From contig JAXGQB010000019.1 of assembly GCA_040766655.1 (NCBI GenBank), forward strand, positions 1 to 64,000: 64,000 nucleotides of DNA, given 5' to 3'. This DNA is from JALOOB01 sp040766655 (GTDB lineage Bacteria; Chloroflexota; Anaerolineae; CG2-30-64-16). Below are positions 15,756-24,293 of the stretch, piece after piece; position 1 is the stretch's first letter; every line of letters begins with the position of its first letter. The position numbers were made by a program, and so were the translations under genes. The notes beneath the pieces are model-generated. The model had not been told where the DNA came from. It ran no database searches and saw nothing but the letters and a program-made list of their open reading frames with translations.

Positions 15756-16519
15756 CGAACGAAAAGAGCATCCTGGTGCTCAAGATCGGCGGCAACCAGG
15801 TGGAGGACGAGGCGTTCCTGGCCGGCTTCGTCAGTACGGTCGTGGGGCTGCTGGTCGATCATGCCGTGATCGTCGTCCACGGCGGCGGTAAGGAGATCGC
15901 GGAGCTCCACGGACAGCTCGGCGTGAGCTTCGAGACGGTCGAGGGGCTGCGCGCCACGTCGGTGGAGAGCCTGCGGTTGGTCGAAATGGTGCTGAACGGC
16001 ACGGTGAACACGCGGTTGGTGCGCTCCCTGGTCAACGGCGGGGTCGACGCGATCGGCCTTTCCGGCGTGGACATGGGCCTGGTGCGGGTGGCTCCGCTGG
16101 CGGTCAACGGCCGCAGCCTGGGCCGGGTGGGCGCGGTGCAGACGGTGAACGGCGAGGCGGTGCTGCAGCTGCTCGATCTGGGCCTGGTCCCCGTGATCTC
16201 GCCGGTGTCGCTGGGCGAGGACGGGCTGGTCTACAACGTCAATGCGGATCACGTGGCCACGGGCGTCGCGAAGGCGGTCGAGGCCGTCCGGCTGGTGTTC
16301 GTGAGCAACGTCCCCGGCGTGCAGGTGACGGGCAGGACGATGCGCGCACTCACCCTCCAACAGATAGAGGGCCTCATCGCGGACGGTCACATCACCGGCG
16401 GCATGATCCCCAAGGTGCGCTCGGCAACGGAGGCGGTGCTGAGCGGCGTGTACCAGGCCGTGATCACCGACCTGATGGGGCTCAGCAACGATAGCGGCAC
16501 AGCCATTATCAAAGGATAG
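15752..16519 (+). CDS. argB: Acetylglutamate kinase
   Basis: Phosphorylates N-acetylglutamate with ATP, second step of the acetylated arginine route. 255 residues of the amino-acid-kinase fold: LVLKIGGN at the N-terminus (Lys of the phosphate site), VVHGGGKEI (Gly-rich loop), a central NGTVNTRLV, and GMIPKV near the C-terminus. No LysW-type carrier gene is nearby, so the acetyl route is more likely than the LysW route. Overlaps argC by four bases and lies five bases before argD. It lacks the N-terminal extension typical of arginine-inhibited hexameric forms, so feedback may act elsewhere. Confidence 0.93.
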   Translation: MTNEKSILVLKIGGNQVEDEAFLAGFVSTVVGLLVDHAVIVVHGGGKEIAELHGQLGVSFETVEGLRATSVESLRLVEMVLNGTVNTRLVRSLVNGGVDAIGLSGVDMGLVRVAPLAVNGRSLGRVGAVQTVNGEAVLQLLDLGLVPVISPVSLGEDGLVYNVNADHVATGVAKAVEAVRLVFVSNVPGVQVTGRTMRALTLQQIEGLIADGHITGGMIPKVRSATEAVLSGVYQAVITDLMGLSNDSGTAIIKG

Positions 16520-16524
16520 GTTAG

Positions 16525-17724
16525 ATGAACCAACCCAACAACGCCATGGAACTCGAGCAAGCACACGTTCTCCAGACCTACGGGCGGCCGCCGTTCGTCA
16601 TCGATCACGGACAGGGCTGCTGGGTGACCGACACGGAGGGCAACAGCTACCTGGATTGCGTGGCCGGCATCGCTGTGAACGCGCTGGGCCACGCCCATCC
16701 GGCACTGGTCGCGGCGCTCACGGAGCAGGCCGGCAAGCTGTGGCACGTGTCCAACCTGTACCACTCCGAGCCGCAGGCCCGGCTGGCGCAGGCCCTCTGC
16801 AGCAGCAGCTTCGCGGACCGCGTCTTCTTCTGCAACTCGGGCGCGGAGGCGAACGAGGGCGCGATGAAGTTCGCGCGCAAGTGGGCGCACGACAGCTTCG
16901 GGCCTGATAAGCACGACATCGTCACGTTCACGAACGCGTTTCACGGCCGCACGTTCGGCGCGCTCGCGGTGACGCCCAAGGAGAAGTACCAGGCCGCGTT
17001 CCGGCCGCTCCTGCCGGGCGTGCGCGTCGCCCCTTTCAACGACCTGGCGGCCGCGGCCGCGGCGATCGACGACGCGGTGTGCGCGGTGATTGTCGAGCCC
17101 GTCCAGGGCGAGGGGGGCATCCATCCGGCGGACGAGTCGTTCCTGCGCGGGCTGCGCGAGTTGTGCGACCAGCACAACGCACTGCTCATCTTCGACGAGG
17201 TGCAATGCGGGCTGGGCCGGACGGGGACGCTGTGGGCGCACCAGGCGACCGGGGTGACACCAGACCTGCTGACCGCAGCCAAGCCGCTTGCCGGCGGCCT
17301 GCCCATGGGCGCGGTTCTGATGACCGAACGCGTGGCGGGCGTCATGCACCCCGGCGATCACGGCAGCACCTTCGCCGGCTCGCCCCTGGTCACGGCCGTC
17401 GCCAACGCGGTGCTGGCGCAGGTCAACCAGCCGGAGTTCCTGGCCGGCGTGGCGCAGAAGGGCGCGTATCTTCGCGAGCGGCTGGAGGAGCTCAACTCGC
17501 CCCTCATCACCGAGGTGCGCGGGAAGGGGCTGATGATCGGCATGGACCTCACCATTCCTGCATCGCAGATCGTGGATGCGGGCTACCGCCACGGGCTGCT
17601 GCTCGTCAACGCGGGGCCGTCCACCCTGCGACTGGTCCCGCCGCTCATCATCAGCCACGCCGAGATCGACACCCTGATCGAGCGGCTGACCGCCGTATTC
17701 ACCGAGGTTCAGGAAGCGCAATGA
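16525..17724 (+). CDS. argD: Acetylornithine aminotransferase
   Basis: Class III PLP aminotransferase (399 residues) that converts N-acetylglutamate semialdehyde to N-acetylornithine with glutamate as amino donor. Family features: VNALGHAHP, CNSGAEANEGAMKFAR (PLP phosphate site), NAFHGRTFGAL, FDEVQCGLGRTG (Asp binding the PLP nitrogen) and the Schiff-base Lys in LTAAKPLAGG. The C-terminus MIGMDL..RLVPPLIIS is typical of ArgD. Lies directly after argB; its stop is overlapped by an ATG at 17721 that could start the next gene. Confidence 0.95.
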   Translation: MNQPNNAMELEQAHVLQTYGRPPFVIDHGQGCWVTDTEGNSYLDCVAGIAVNALGHAHPALVAALTEQAGKLWHVSNLYHSEPQARLAQALCSSSFADRVFFCNSGAEANEGAMKFARKWAHDSFGPDKHDIVTFTNAFHGRTFGALAVTPKEKYQAAFRPLLPGVRVAPFNDLAAAAAAIDDAVCAVIVEPVQGEGGIHPADESFLRGLRELCDQHNALLIFDEVQCGLGRTGTLWAHQATGVTPDLLTAAKPLAGGLPMGAVLMTERVAGVMHPGDHGSTFAGSPLVTAVANAVLAQVNQPEFLAGVAQKGAYLRERLEELNSPLITEVRGKGLMIGMDLTIPASQIVDAGYRHGLLLVNAGPSTLRLVPPLIISHAEIDTLIERLTAVFTEVQEAQ

Positions 17725-17762
17725 GCGCGAAGCGGGCGAATCATAAGGGACGAGGTGAAACG

Positions 17763-18287
17763 ATGGAAGTCACCTTGCGCAAGGCAACCGAGGACGACCT
17801 GACCGGCATCCTCGACCTGGTGAACGGGTATGCGGCACAGAACCTGATGTTGCCGCGCACGGCGGAGCAGGTGCGTCGCGTCCTGCCGCACTTCTACGTC
17901 GCGGTGGAGGGCGGGGCCGTCGTCGGGTGCGGCTCGAACGTGCCCCTCAACCCGCAGCTCGTCGAACTGCGCTCCCTGGCCGTGGCGCCACAGGCGCGTG
18001 GCACGGGGCTCGGCCGGCGGATCGTGGAGACGCTCGTCGTGGCCGCGCGCGACGCGGGCTACGAGCGCATCTGCGCGCTGACGCTCAACGAGGGCTTCTT
18101 CAACGCCTGCGGATTCGGGACCGTCGACCGGTGGGCCATCACGCCGAAGATCTGGCAGGAATGTATCTACTGCCCGAAGTTCGACGCGTGCGACGAGATC
18201 GCGGTGTTGATGAATCTGCGGGAACCCGTTGTGGCCGCCGGTACGTACGGCGTCATCGCCCTTCGCCCTGCGTTCGCGGGCGCGTGA
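17763..18287 (+). CDS. argA: GNAT acetyltransferase, N-acetylglutamate synthase type
   Basis: 174 residues of GNAT fold. Acetyl-CoA loop: LAVAPQARGTGLGRRIVE (Q/RxxGxG/A). The C-terminal region with FNACGFGTVDR and CIYCPKFDACDE, including paired Cys residues, resembles short stand-alone ArgA enzymes found in arg clusters. It would acetylate glutamate at the entry of the pathway. ATG 17763 is preferred because CGAGGTG sits at correct spacing; ATG 17721 overlapping argD would add 14 residues. ArgJ, encoded later in the operon, can also make N-acetylglutamate by recycling, so this gene may supply only the anaplerotic acetyl group. Confidence 0.82.
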   Translation: MEVTLRKATEDDLTGILDLVNGYAAQNLMLPRTAEQVRRVLPHFYVAVEGGAVVGCGSNVPLNPQLVELRSLAVAPQARGTGLGRRIVETLVVAARDAGYERICALTLNEGFFNACGFGTVDRWAITPKIWQECIYCPKFDACDEIAVLMNLREPVVAAGTYGVIALRPAFAGA

Positions 18288-18313
18288 TCCCGGCGCACGA
18301 TGAAGACGGCAGA

Positions 18314-18364
18314 AGACCTCCGAGGTCTCACGCCAACCTGTGGTTGGCACGACCTCGGAGGTCT
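18314..18364. repeat. Nested palindromic intergenic repeat
   Basis: Outer arms AGACCTCCGAGGT (18314-18326) and ACCTCGGAGGTCT (18352-18364) pair perfectly. An inner hairpin GCCAACC-tgt-GGTTGGC sits between them. The same outer/inner arrangement, with different bases, occurs at 60153-60201. It lies within the arg operon between argA and hom2, and may act as a partial terminator or mRNA stabiliser. Confidence 0.75.
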
Positions 18365-18400
18365 CCCTCCCGGGCGCCATGATAAGCAAAGGAGCTGGTA

Positions 18401-19444
18401 ATGAAACAGGTGCGTATCGCACTCGTCGGTCTGGGCAATGTCGGCAAGGCCTTCCTGCAGCTGATGGTCGAGAAGGAGGCCCTGCTGCGCACGCGCTATG
18501 ATCTGGCGCTCGTTCTGACCGCGGCCGCGGACTCCTCGGGGGGCGTTGTCAACCCCGCGGGCATCGACCCCGCCGCGTTGCTGGCGGCCAAGCTGGACGG
18601 CCGCGGCGCGGGGCGTTTCGAGGGCGGCGAGGCCGGACTGTCCGCGGTCGACGCGGTCGCGCGGGCAGACGTTGATCTGCTGCTGGAGGCCTCGCCGGTC
18701 AATCTGCGCACGGGCCAGCCCGGGCTGGATTGCGTCCGGACAGCCATCGGCCGGGGCATGTCGTGCGTGCTGGCCAACAAGGCGCCGCTCGTGCGTGCCT
18801 TCGCGGAACTGACCGGGGCGGCGCGGGATGCTGGCGTGGGGCTGGCCTACAGCGCCACGGTGTGCGGCGCGCTGCCGGTGGTCAACATCGGCCAGCGCGA
18901 CCTGGCTGGATGCGAGATCCGCGGCGTGCGCGGCATCTTCAACTCGACCAGCAACTCGATTCTCGAGGCCATGGGGCTGGGCGGCAGCTATGCCCAGGCG
19001 CTCAAACAGGCCCAGGCTGACGGCATCGCCGAGGCCGATCCCTCCCTCGACGTGGAAGGGTGGGACACGGCGAACAAGCTTGTCATCATCGCGAACAGCA
19101 TCCTCGGCGTCCCTGCGACCCTGGAGGACGTGCGGCCTGTCACCGGCATCACTGGCATCACGCCCGAGCAGATCGTGCAGGGCGCGGCCGAGGGCAAGGC
19201 GGTGAAGCTCGTTGCGACGGCGGAAAAGGTCGCCGATGGGTTCCGCTTCTCCGTCCAGCCCGAGTGGCTGCCGAAGGACAATTTTCTGGCCACCGTGTCG
19301 GGGTGGGAGATGGGGATCATCTTCGACACCGACATCATGGGCCTCCAGCAATTCAAGGTCGATGAGCGTGGCCCCGTTCCCACTGCGGCCGCGATGCTCC
19401 GCGACGTCATCAATCTCTCAAGGTCATTACATCCCTCATTCTAG
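18401..19444 (+). CDS. Homoserine dehydrogenase paralogue in the arginine operon
   Basis: 347 residues with a Rossmann start RIALVGLGNVGKAFLQL, NKAPLV, and DVEGWDTANKLVIIAN, matching the conserved D-x-x-G-x-D-x-x-x-K of homoserine dehydrogenases. No ACT domain. It differs substantially from Hom at 6321-7397. ATG 18401 follows AAAGGAG at 18389-18395. Because it sits between argA and argG, it may have a task other than threonine synthesis, or may simply supply extra homoserine under arginine control; the sequence does not decide. It is preceded by a palindromic repeat and followed 12 bases later by argG. Confidence 0.82.
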   Translation: MKQVRIALVGLGNVGKAFLQLMVEKEALLRTRYDLALVLTAAADSSGGVVNPAGIDPAALLAAKLDGRGAGRFEGGEAGLSAVDAVARADVDLLLEASPVNLRTGQPGLDCVRTAIGRGMSCVLANKAPLVRAFAELTGAARDAGVGLAYSATVCGALPVVNIGQRDLAGCEIRGVRGIFNSTSNSILEAMGLGGSYAQALKQAQADGIAEADPSLDVEGWDTANKLVIIANSILGVPATLEDVRPVTGITGITPEQIVQGAAEGKAVKLVATAEKVADGFRFSVQPEWLPKDNFLATVSGWEMGIIFDTDIMGLQQFKVDERGPVPTAAAMLRDVINLSRSLHPSF

Positions 19445-19456
19445 GAGAAAGAAGCT

Positions 19457-20725
19457 ATGTCCGCTGCCAAGAAGTCCGTTTCTAAGGTCGTCCTCGCCTA
19501 TTCCGGCGGGTTGGACACCTCCTGCATCGTGCCGTGGTTGGTTGAGAACTACGACTGCGAGGTGATCTGTTTCTGCGCCAACCTGGGGCAGGAAGAGGAG
19601 CTCGCCGGCCTCGAGGAGAAGGCGCTCCAGTCCGGCGCCAGCAAGCTGTATGTCGAGGACCTGCGCGAGGAGTTCATCACCGACTACATCTATCCGACCC
19701 TGAAGGCCGGCGCGATCTACGAGCGCGATTACCTGCTCGGCACGTCGTTTGCCAGGCCCCTGATCGCGAAGCGGATGGTGGACATCGCGGAACTGGAAGG
19801 CGCGGACGCGGTCTCTCACGGCGCCACGGGCAAGGGCAACGACCAGGTGCGCTTCGAGTTGACCGTGATGGCGCTGAATCCGAAGCTGAGCATCATCGCA
19901 CCCTGGCGCGAGTGGCACATCCGCAGCCGGGAGGATGCCCTCAAATACGCGGCGGAGCACAACGTGCCCGTCACCGCGACGATCAAGTCCATCTACAGCC
20001 GTGACCGGAACCTCTGGCATCTCAGCCACGAGGGCGGCGGGCTGGAGGATCCGTGGAACGAGCCCAAAGAGGACATGTTCCAGCTCTCCCAGAGCCCCGA
20101 GCAGGCGCCGGATGAATCTGAGGTCGTTGAGATCTACTTCGACCAGGGCACACCCAAGCGCATCAACGGTGAGGCCATGGGACCGATCGCGCTCATGGAT
20201 CGACTGAACCGGATCGGCGGCAAACACGGGGTGGGCCGGGCGGACATCGTTGAGAACCGCCTGGTGGGCATGAAGTCACGCGGCGTATACGAGACGCCGG
20301 GCGGCACGATCCTCTACCGGGCGCACGAAGGGCTGGAGCAGCTGTGCCTGGATAAGCTGACGCTGCAGTACAAGCAGATGCTTGCGTTGAAGTACGCGGA
20401 GCTGGTGTACAACGGCCAGTGGTTTACCCCGCTTCGGGAGGCGCTCGATGCGTTCGTCGACGTCACGCAGCAGCATGTCACCGGTACATCCAGGCTGCGC
20501 CTCTACAAGGGCAACATCACGTTGGTCGGCCGGAAGTCTCCCTACAGCCTCTACCGCGAGGACTATGCTACCTTCGGCGAAGAGGACGTGTACAACCAGG
20601 GCGATGCGGAAGGCTTCATCAAGCTGTTTGGCCTGCCGATGAAGGTCGCGGCCATGCTGGACCTGGAGGGCACCGGCCGCAGCAAGCATGAAGCGCCGGA
20701 CTACTCGGCCTTCAAGCGGGATTGA
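19457..20725 (+). CDS. argG: Argininosuccinate synthase
   Basis: Joins citrulline and aspartate with ATP. 422 residues with the N-type ATP pyrophosphatase motif AYSGGLDTSC near the N-terminus, SHGATGKGNDQVRFE (citrulline/aspartate site) and SREDALKYA. The start follows AGGAGAAAG. C-terminal motifs GRKSPYSLY and ATFGEEDVYNQ are as expected. Length is slightly above the approximately 400 typical of the family. The gene ends 7 bases before the argJ start. No argF lies in this window, so ornithine carbamoyltransferase must be encoded elsewhere. Confidence 0.96.
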   Translation: MSAAKKSVSKVVLAYSGGLDTSCIVPWLVENYDCEVICFCANLGQEEELAGLEEKALQSGASKLYVEDLREEFITDYIYPTLKAGAIYERDYLLGTSFARPLIAKRMVDIAELEGADAVSHGATGKGNDQVRFELTVMALNPKLSIIAPWREWHIRSREDALKYAAEHNVPVTATIKSIYSRDRNLWHLSHEGGGLEDPWNEPKEDMFQLSQSPEQAPDESEVVEIYFDQGTPKRINGEAMGPIALMDRLNRIGGKHGVGRADIVENRLVGMKSRGVYETPGGTILYRAHEGLEQLCLDKLTLQYKQMLALKYAELVYNGQWFTPLREALDAFVDVTQQHVTGTSRLRLYKGNITLVGRKSPYSLYREDYATFGEEDVYNQGDAEGFIKLFGLPMKVAAMLDLEGTGRSKHEAPDYSAFKRD

Positions 20726-20732
20726 GGTTACG

Positions 20733-21926
20733 GTGACTGACGCACTCCCTCGGGGGTTCCGATTTGCCGGCGTAGCCGCTGGGATCAAGAAGACGGGCGC
20801 CGCGGATTTTGCGGCGGTCTTGAGTGACGCGGCGTGTTCGGCTGCGGGCGTGTTCACCCGCAACACGTTCCCGGCCGCGCCCGTGCTCTACGACCGCGAG
20901 CTGCTGGCGAGCAACCCCCACGGCCTGCGCGGCGCGGTGGTCAACGCCGGCTGCGCCAACGCATGCACCGGCGAGGAAGGGCTGGCAGACGCGGCAGAGA
21001 TGGCGCGGCTGGCCGAGGCCGCATTCGGCGCGCCGCCCCGGTCGATCGCCGTGATGTCCACCGGCGTCATCGGCCCGAGGCTGCCCATGGACCGGATCGC
21101 GGCCGGGGCGCAGGCCGCTGCTGCGGCCCTGTCCACCGGGAGCGCGGCGGCCGCGGCCGCCGCCATCATGACGACGGACACGCGGCCCAAGACCGCGGTC
21201 CGGGCGGCCGGTTCCGCCCGCCTGTGGGGCATGGCCAAGGGCGCGGGCATGATCCATCCGAACATGGCGACGATGCTGAGCGTGATCGTCACCGACGCGG
21301 CGGTGGGGCCGGACGAGCTACAAGGGCTCCTGCGAGCAGCTGTAGACAGGAGCTTCAACAGCATCAGCATCGACGGCGACATGAGCACCAACGACACGGT
21401 GCTCGTGCTGGCCAACGGCGCTGCCGGCGCGGTGGATGCGGACGTCTTTGCGGCAGCGCTGGACGACCTGTGCACCGACCTGGCCCAGCAGATCGTGCGT
21501 GACGGCGAGGGCGCGACGAAGTTCATCAGCGTGCGCGTGCGCAGCGCGGCGTCGGACGACGATGCGCGGCGGGCCGCGAAAGCCGTGGCCAACTCGCCGC
21601 TGGTCAAGACCGCGTTTTATGGCGGCGACGCGAACTGGGGACGAATCCTCGCCGCGGTCGGCTACTCGGGCGCGGCGGTCGATTCGTCCCGTGCACATCT
21701 CTGGATCGCGGCGGGCACGGAGGACGCGTTCGACAGCGCGGGGCGGCTGCAGTTGGTCGGCCACGGCCGGCCCCTGCCCTATTCCGAGGAGGCGGCCACC
21801 GCGATCTTCGGCGGCGCTGAGATCGCGGTCACCGTCGACCTGGGCCTGGGCGAGGGGAGCACGACCGTGTGGACGTGTGACCTGAGTCACGCCTACGTGG
21901 ACATCAACGGGCATTATCGGACATAG
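20733..21926 (+). CDS. argJ: Glutamate N-acetyltransferase / ornithine acetyltransferase
   Basis: Recycles the acetyl group from N-acetylornithine to glutamate. 397 residues from GTG 20733, which has TTGAGG in front; the ATG at 20688 would overlap argG. The autocleavage site lies in MIHPNMATMLSV, where the Thr after MA becomes the N-terminal nucleophile of the beta chain. The oxyanion region TGVIGPRLP and the C-terminal DLSHAYVDINGHYRT are conserved. With argA also present, the operon has both cyclic and de novo routes to N-acetylglutamate. Confidence 0.94.
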   Translation: MTDALPRGFRFAGVAAGIKKTGAADFAAVLSDAACSAAGVFTRNTFPAAPVLYDRELLASNPHGLRGAVVNAGCANACTGEEGLADAAEMARLAEAAFGAPPRSIAVMSTGVIGPRLPMDRIAAGAQAAAAALSTGSAAAAAAAIMTTDTRPKTAVRAAGSARLWGMAKGAGMIHPNMATMLSVIVTDAAVGPDELQGLLRAAVDRSFNSISIDGDMSTNDTVLVLANGAAGAVDADVFAAALDDLCTDLAQQIVRDGEGATKFISVRVRSAASDDDARRAAKAVANSPLVKTAFYGGDANWGRILAAVGYSGAAVDSSRAHLWIAAGTEDAFDSAGRLQLVGHGRPLPYSEEAATAIFGGAEIAVTVDLGLGEGSTTVWTCDLSHAYVDINGHYRT

Positions 21927-21947
21927 ATCTTACCGGAAGGGAGAAGC

Positions 21948-22910
21948 GTGGTGGAATATCGAAGATTGGGACGGACGGGCATGAAGGTGTCCGAGCTGTG
22001 CCTCGGCACGATGCAGTGGGGATGGACCGCGGACGAACCAACCAGTTTCGCGGTGATGGACGCGTTCGTGGCGGCCGGCGGCAACTTCATCGATACGGCC
22101 GACGTCTACAGCCGCTGGATACAGGGCAATCCCGGCGGCGTTTCGGAGGAGATCATCGGGCGCTGGATGAAGGCGCGCGGCAACCGCCAGTCGATCGTGC
22201 TGGCCACCAAGGCGCGCGGCCGCATGTGGGACGGGCCGAACGGCGAAGGGCTCAGCCGGGCGCACCTGATGCGCGCGGTCGATGACTCGCTGCGGCGGCT
22301 GCAGACGGACTACATCGATCTGTACCAGACGCACTCGGACGACCGCGAGACGCCGCTGGACGAGACGTTGCGCGCGCTGGACGACATGGTGCGCGCGGGC
22401 AAGGTTCGCTATATCGGCGCATCGAACATCCAGGCCTGGCGCCTCTGCGGCGCGCTGTGGACCAGCGAGAAGCACGGTATCGCGCGCTATGACTCGCTCC
22501 AGCCGCACTACAACCTGGCGAACCGGGCCGAGTTCGAGCGCGAGCTGAAGCCGCTGGTCGAGAACCAGGGCGTCGCGGTCATTCCCTACAGCCCGCTGGC
22601 CGCGGGATTCCTGACCGGCAAGTATCAGCGCGGCGCGGAGACGGCCAGCGCGCGGGCAGACAACATCCGCAACCGTTACTTCAACGAGCGCGGCTGGGCC
22701 ATCCTCGACGCACTGAAGGGCGTGGCCGGCGGCCGCGGCCTCTCGCCCGCGCAGACCGCGCTGGCGTGGCTCCTGACGCAGCCCGTCATCACCGCGCCGA
22801 TCATCGGCGCGAACTCGGTGGAGCAGCTCGATGAGAGCCTCGGCGCGGCAGGCGTGCGCCTGACGGCGGAGGAAATGGCTGCCTTGAATGACGCGAGCAA
22901 GTGGGAATAG
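21948..22910 (+). CDS. Aldo/keto reductase
   Basis: 320 residues of (beta/alpha)8 NADPH-dependent oxidoreductase. The tetrad is recognisable: Asp and Tyr in FIDTADVYSR, Lys in LATKARG and His in YQTHSDD. The C-terminal cofactor segment PIIGANSVEQLDE is present. It begins MVEYRRLGRTGMKVSELCLG, typical of the YajO/Tas-like group. Start GTG 21948 follows GGAAGGGAG. It lies between argJ and argH in the same direction with short gaps, so it is co-transcribed, but a role in arginine synthesis is not evident; it may be a passenger or detoxify reactive aldehydes. Confidence 0.9.
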   Translation: MVEYRRLGRTGMKVSELCLGTMQWGWTADEPTSFAVMDAFVAAGGNFIDTADVYSRWIQGNPGGVSEEIIGRWMKARGNRQSIVLATKARGRMWDGPNGEGLSRAHLMRAVDDSLRRLQTDYIDLYQTHSDDRETPLDETLRALDDMVRAGKVRYIGASNIQAWRLCGALWTSEKHGIARYDSLQPHYNLANRAEFERELKPLVENQGVAVIPYSPLAAGFLTGKYQRGAETASARADNIRNRYFNERGWAILDALKGVAGGRGLSPAQTALAWLLTQPVITAPIIGANSVEQLDESLGAAGVRLTAEEMAALNDASKWE

Positions 22911-22913
22911 GCG

Positions 22914-24293
22914 ATGGCACAGCTGTGGGGCGGCCGCTTCTCCGGCCAGACTGACCCGCTGATGGCGCGGTTCAACGCATCCTTGCCGTTCGACTGGCGT
23001 CTGTGGGATGCGGATATCACCGGCTCGATGGCATGGGCGACCGCGATCCACGCGGCCGGCCTGCTCACGCAGGACGAGCTGACGACCATCCACGCCGGGC
23101 TGGCCGACGTACGGGCGGAGATCGCGGTCGGCCCCGAAGCTGTCTTCGCGCAGGCTGCGGATGAAGACATTCACAGCTTCGTCGAGCGACGGCTCACCGA
23201 GCGGATCGGCGCGGTGGCCGGCAAGCTGCACACGGGCCGCAGCCGGAACGACCAGGTTGCCACAGACGTGCGGCTGTGGCTGAAGGGCGAGATCGCGGGG
23301 CTCTCCGCAAAGCTGCGCAGCCTGATCATGGCCGCGGCCGACCGCGCGGAGACCGAGATCGGCATCCTGATGCCGGGCTACACCCACCTCCAGCCGGCCC
23401 AGCCCGTACGCTGGAGCCATTGGCTGCTGAGCCATGCATGGGCATGGCAGCGCGACGCGGCGCGCCTGGCCGATCTCCTGCGCCGCGTCGACGTGTCGCC
23501 GCTGGGCGCGGGCGCGCTGGCCGGCTGCCCATTCCCCATCGATCGCGCGGCCCTCGCGGCGGACCTGGGCTTCGCCTCGGTCAGCCCTAACAGCATCGAC
23601 GCGGTCAGCGACCGCGACTTCGTGGCCGAGTTCCTCTTCTGGGCCGCGCTGACCGGCGTGCACCTCAGCCGCTTCGCGGAGGATCTGATCCTCTGGAGCA
23701 GCCGGGAATTTGGCTTCGTCCTCATGGCCGACGCGTACAGCACCGGCTCCAGCCTCATGCCGCAGAAGAAGAACCCGGACGCGTTGGAGCTGCTCCGCGG
23801 CAAGTCGGGCCGGCTGGTGGGCGGGCTGACGGGCATGCTGACCCTGCTGAAGGGGCTGCCGAGCGCGTACGACAAGGACCTGCAGGAGGACAAGGAGCCG
23901 CTCTTCGATGCAGTCGATACGCTGGCCCTGGCGCTGCCGATCGCGCGCGGCGTGCTGCAGTCGCTGACCATCCGCCCAGAGCGCATGGCGGCCGCGCTGG
24001 GCGACGAGATGCTCGCCACCGACCTGGCCGACCTGCTCGTTCGCCGCGGGGTCCCGTTCCGCGAGAGCCATCACCTCGTGGGCCGCGTCGTACGCCGGGC
24101 GGAGGAGTTGAGCTGTGCGCTCGGGGAGCTCTCCGAGGATGAACTGGTTGCGATCGATGCCCGCCTGGCGGACGCTCGCCATGTGTGGGGTTTCGAGCGG
24201 TCAGTCGAGCAGCGCGCGGCTGCAGGCGGCACCGCACGTGCGGCGGTGGAAGAGCAGATCGTCCTGCTGCGCGGGCAGGTCTCGGTTTTCTAA
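22914..24293 (+). CDS. argH: Argininosuccinate lyase
   Basis: Last step of arginine synthesis, releasing fumarate. 459 residues of the fumarase/aspartase superfamily with the signature GSSLMPQKKNPD, whose Ser is catalytic. Other landmarks are WGGRFSGQTDPLM at the N-terminus, GRSRNDQVATD, and GYTHLQPAQPVRW with the catalytic His. It starts four bases after the aldo/keto reductase stop. The last four bases overlap the convergent acyltransferase gene, so the operon ends here without a visible terminator between them. Confidence 0.96.
   Translation: MAQLWGGRFSGQTDPLMARFNASLPFDWRLWDADITGSMAWATAIHAAGLLTQDELTTIHAGLADVRAEIAVGPEAVFAQAADEDIHSFVERRLTERIGAVAGKLHTGRSRNDQVATDVRLWLKGEIAGLSAKLRSLIMAAADRAETEIGILMPGYTHLQPAQPVRWSHWLLSHAWAWQRDAARLADLLRRVDVSPLGAGALAGCPFPIDRAALAADLGFASVSPNSIDAVSDRDFVAEFLFWAALTGVHLSRFAEDLILWSSREFGFVLMADAYSTGSSLMPQKKNPDALELLRGKSGRLVGGLTGMLTLLKGLPSAYDKDLQEDKEPLFDAVDTLALALPIARGVLQSLTIRPERMAAALGDEMLATDLADLLVRRGVPFRESHHLVGRVVRRAEELSCALGELSEDELVAIDARLADARHVWGFERSVEQRAAAGGTARAAVEEQIVLLRGQVSVF

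Noticed and set aside
17721..17762. Upstream start of the GNAT gene overlapping argD
   Set aside because: The segment lacks conserved sequence and ATG 17763 has the better ribosome site, though coupling from 17721 cannot be excluded.
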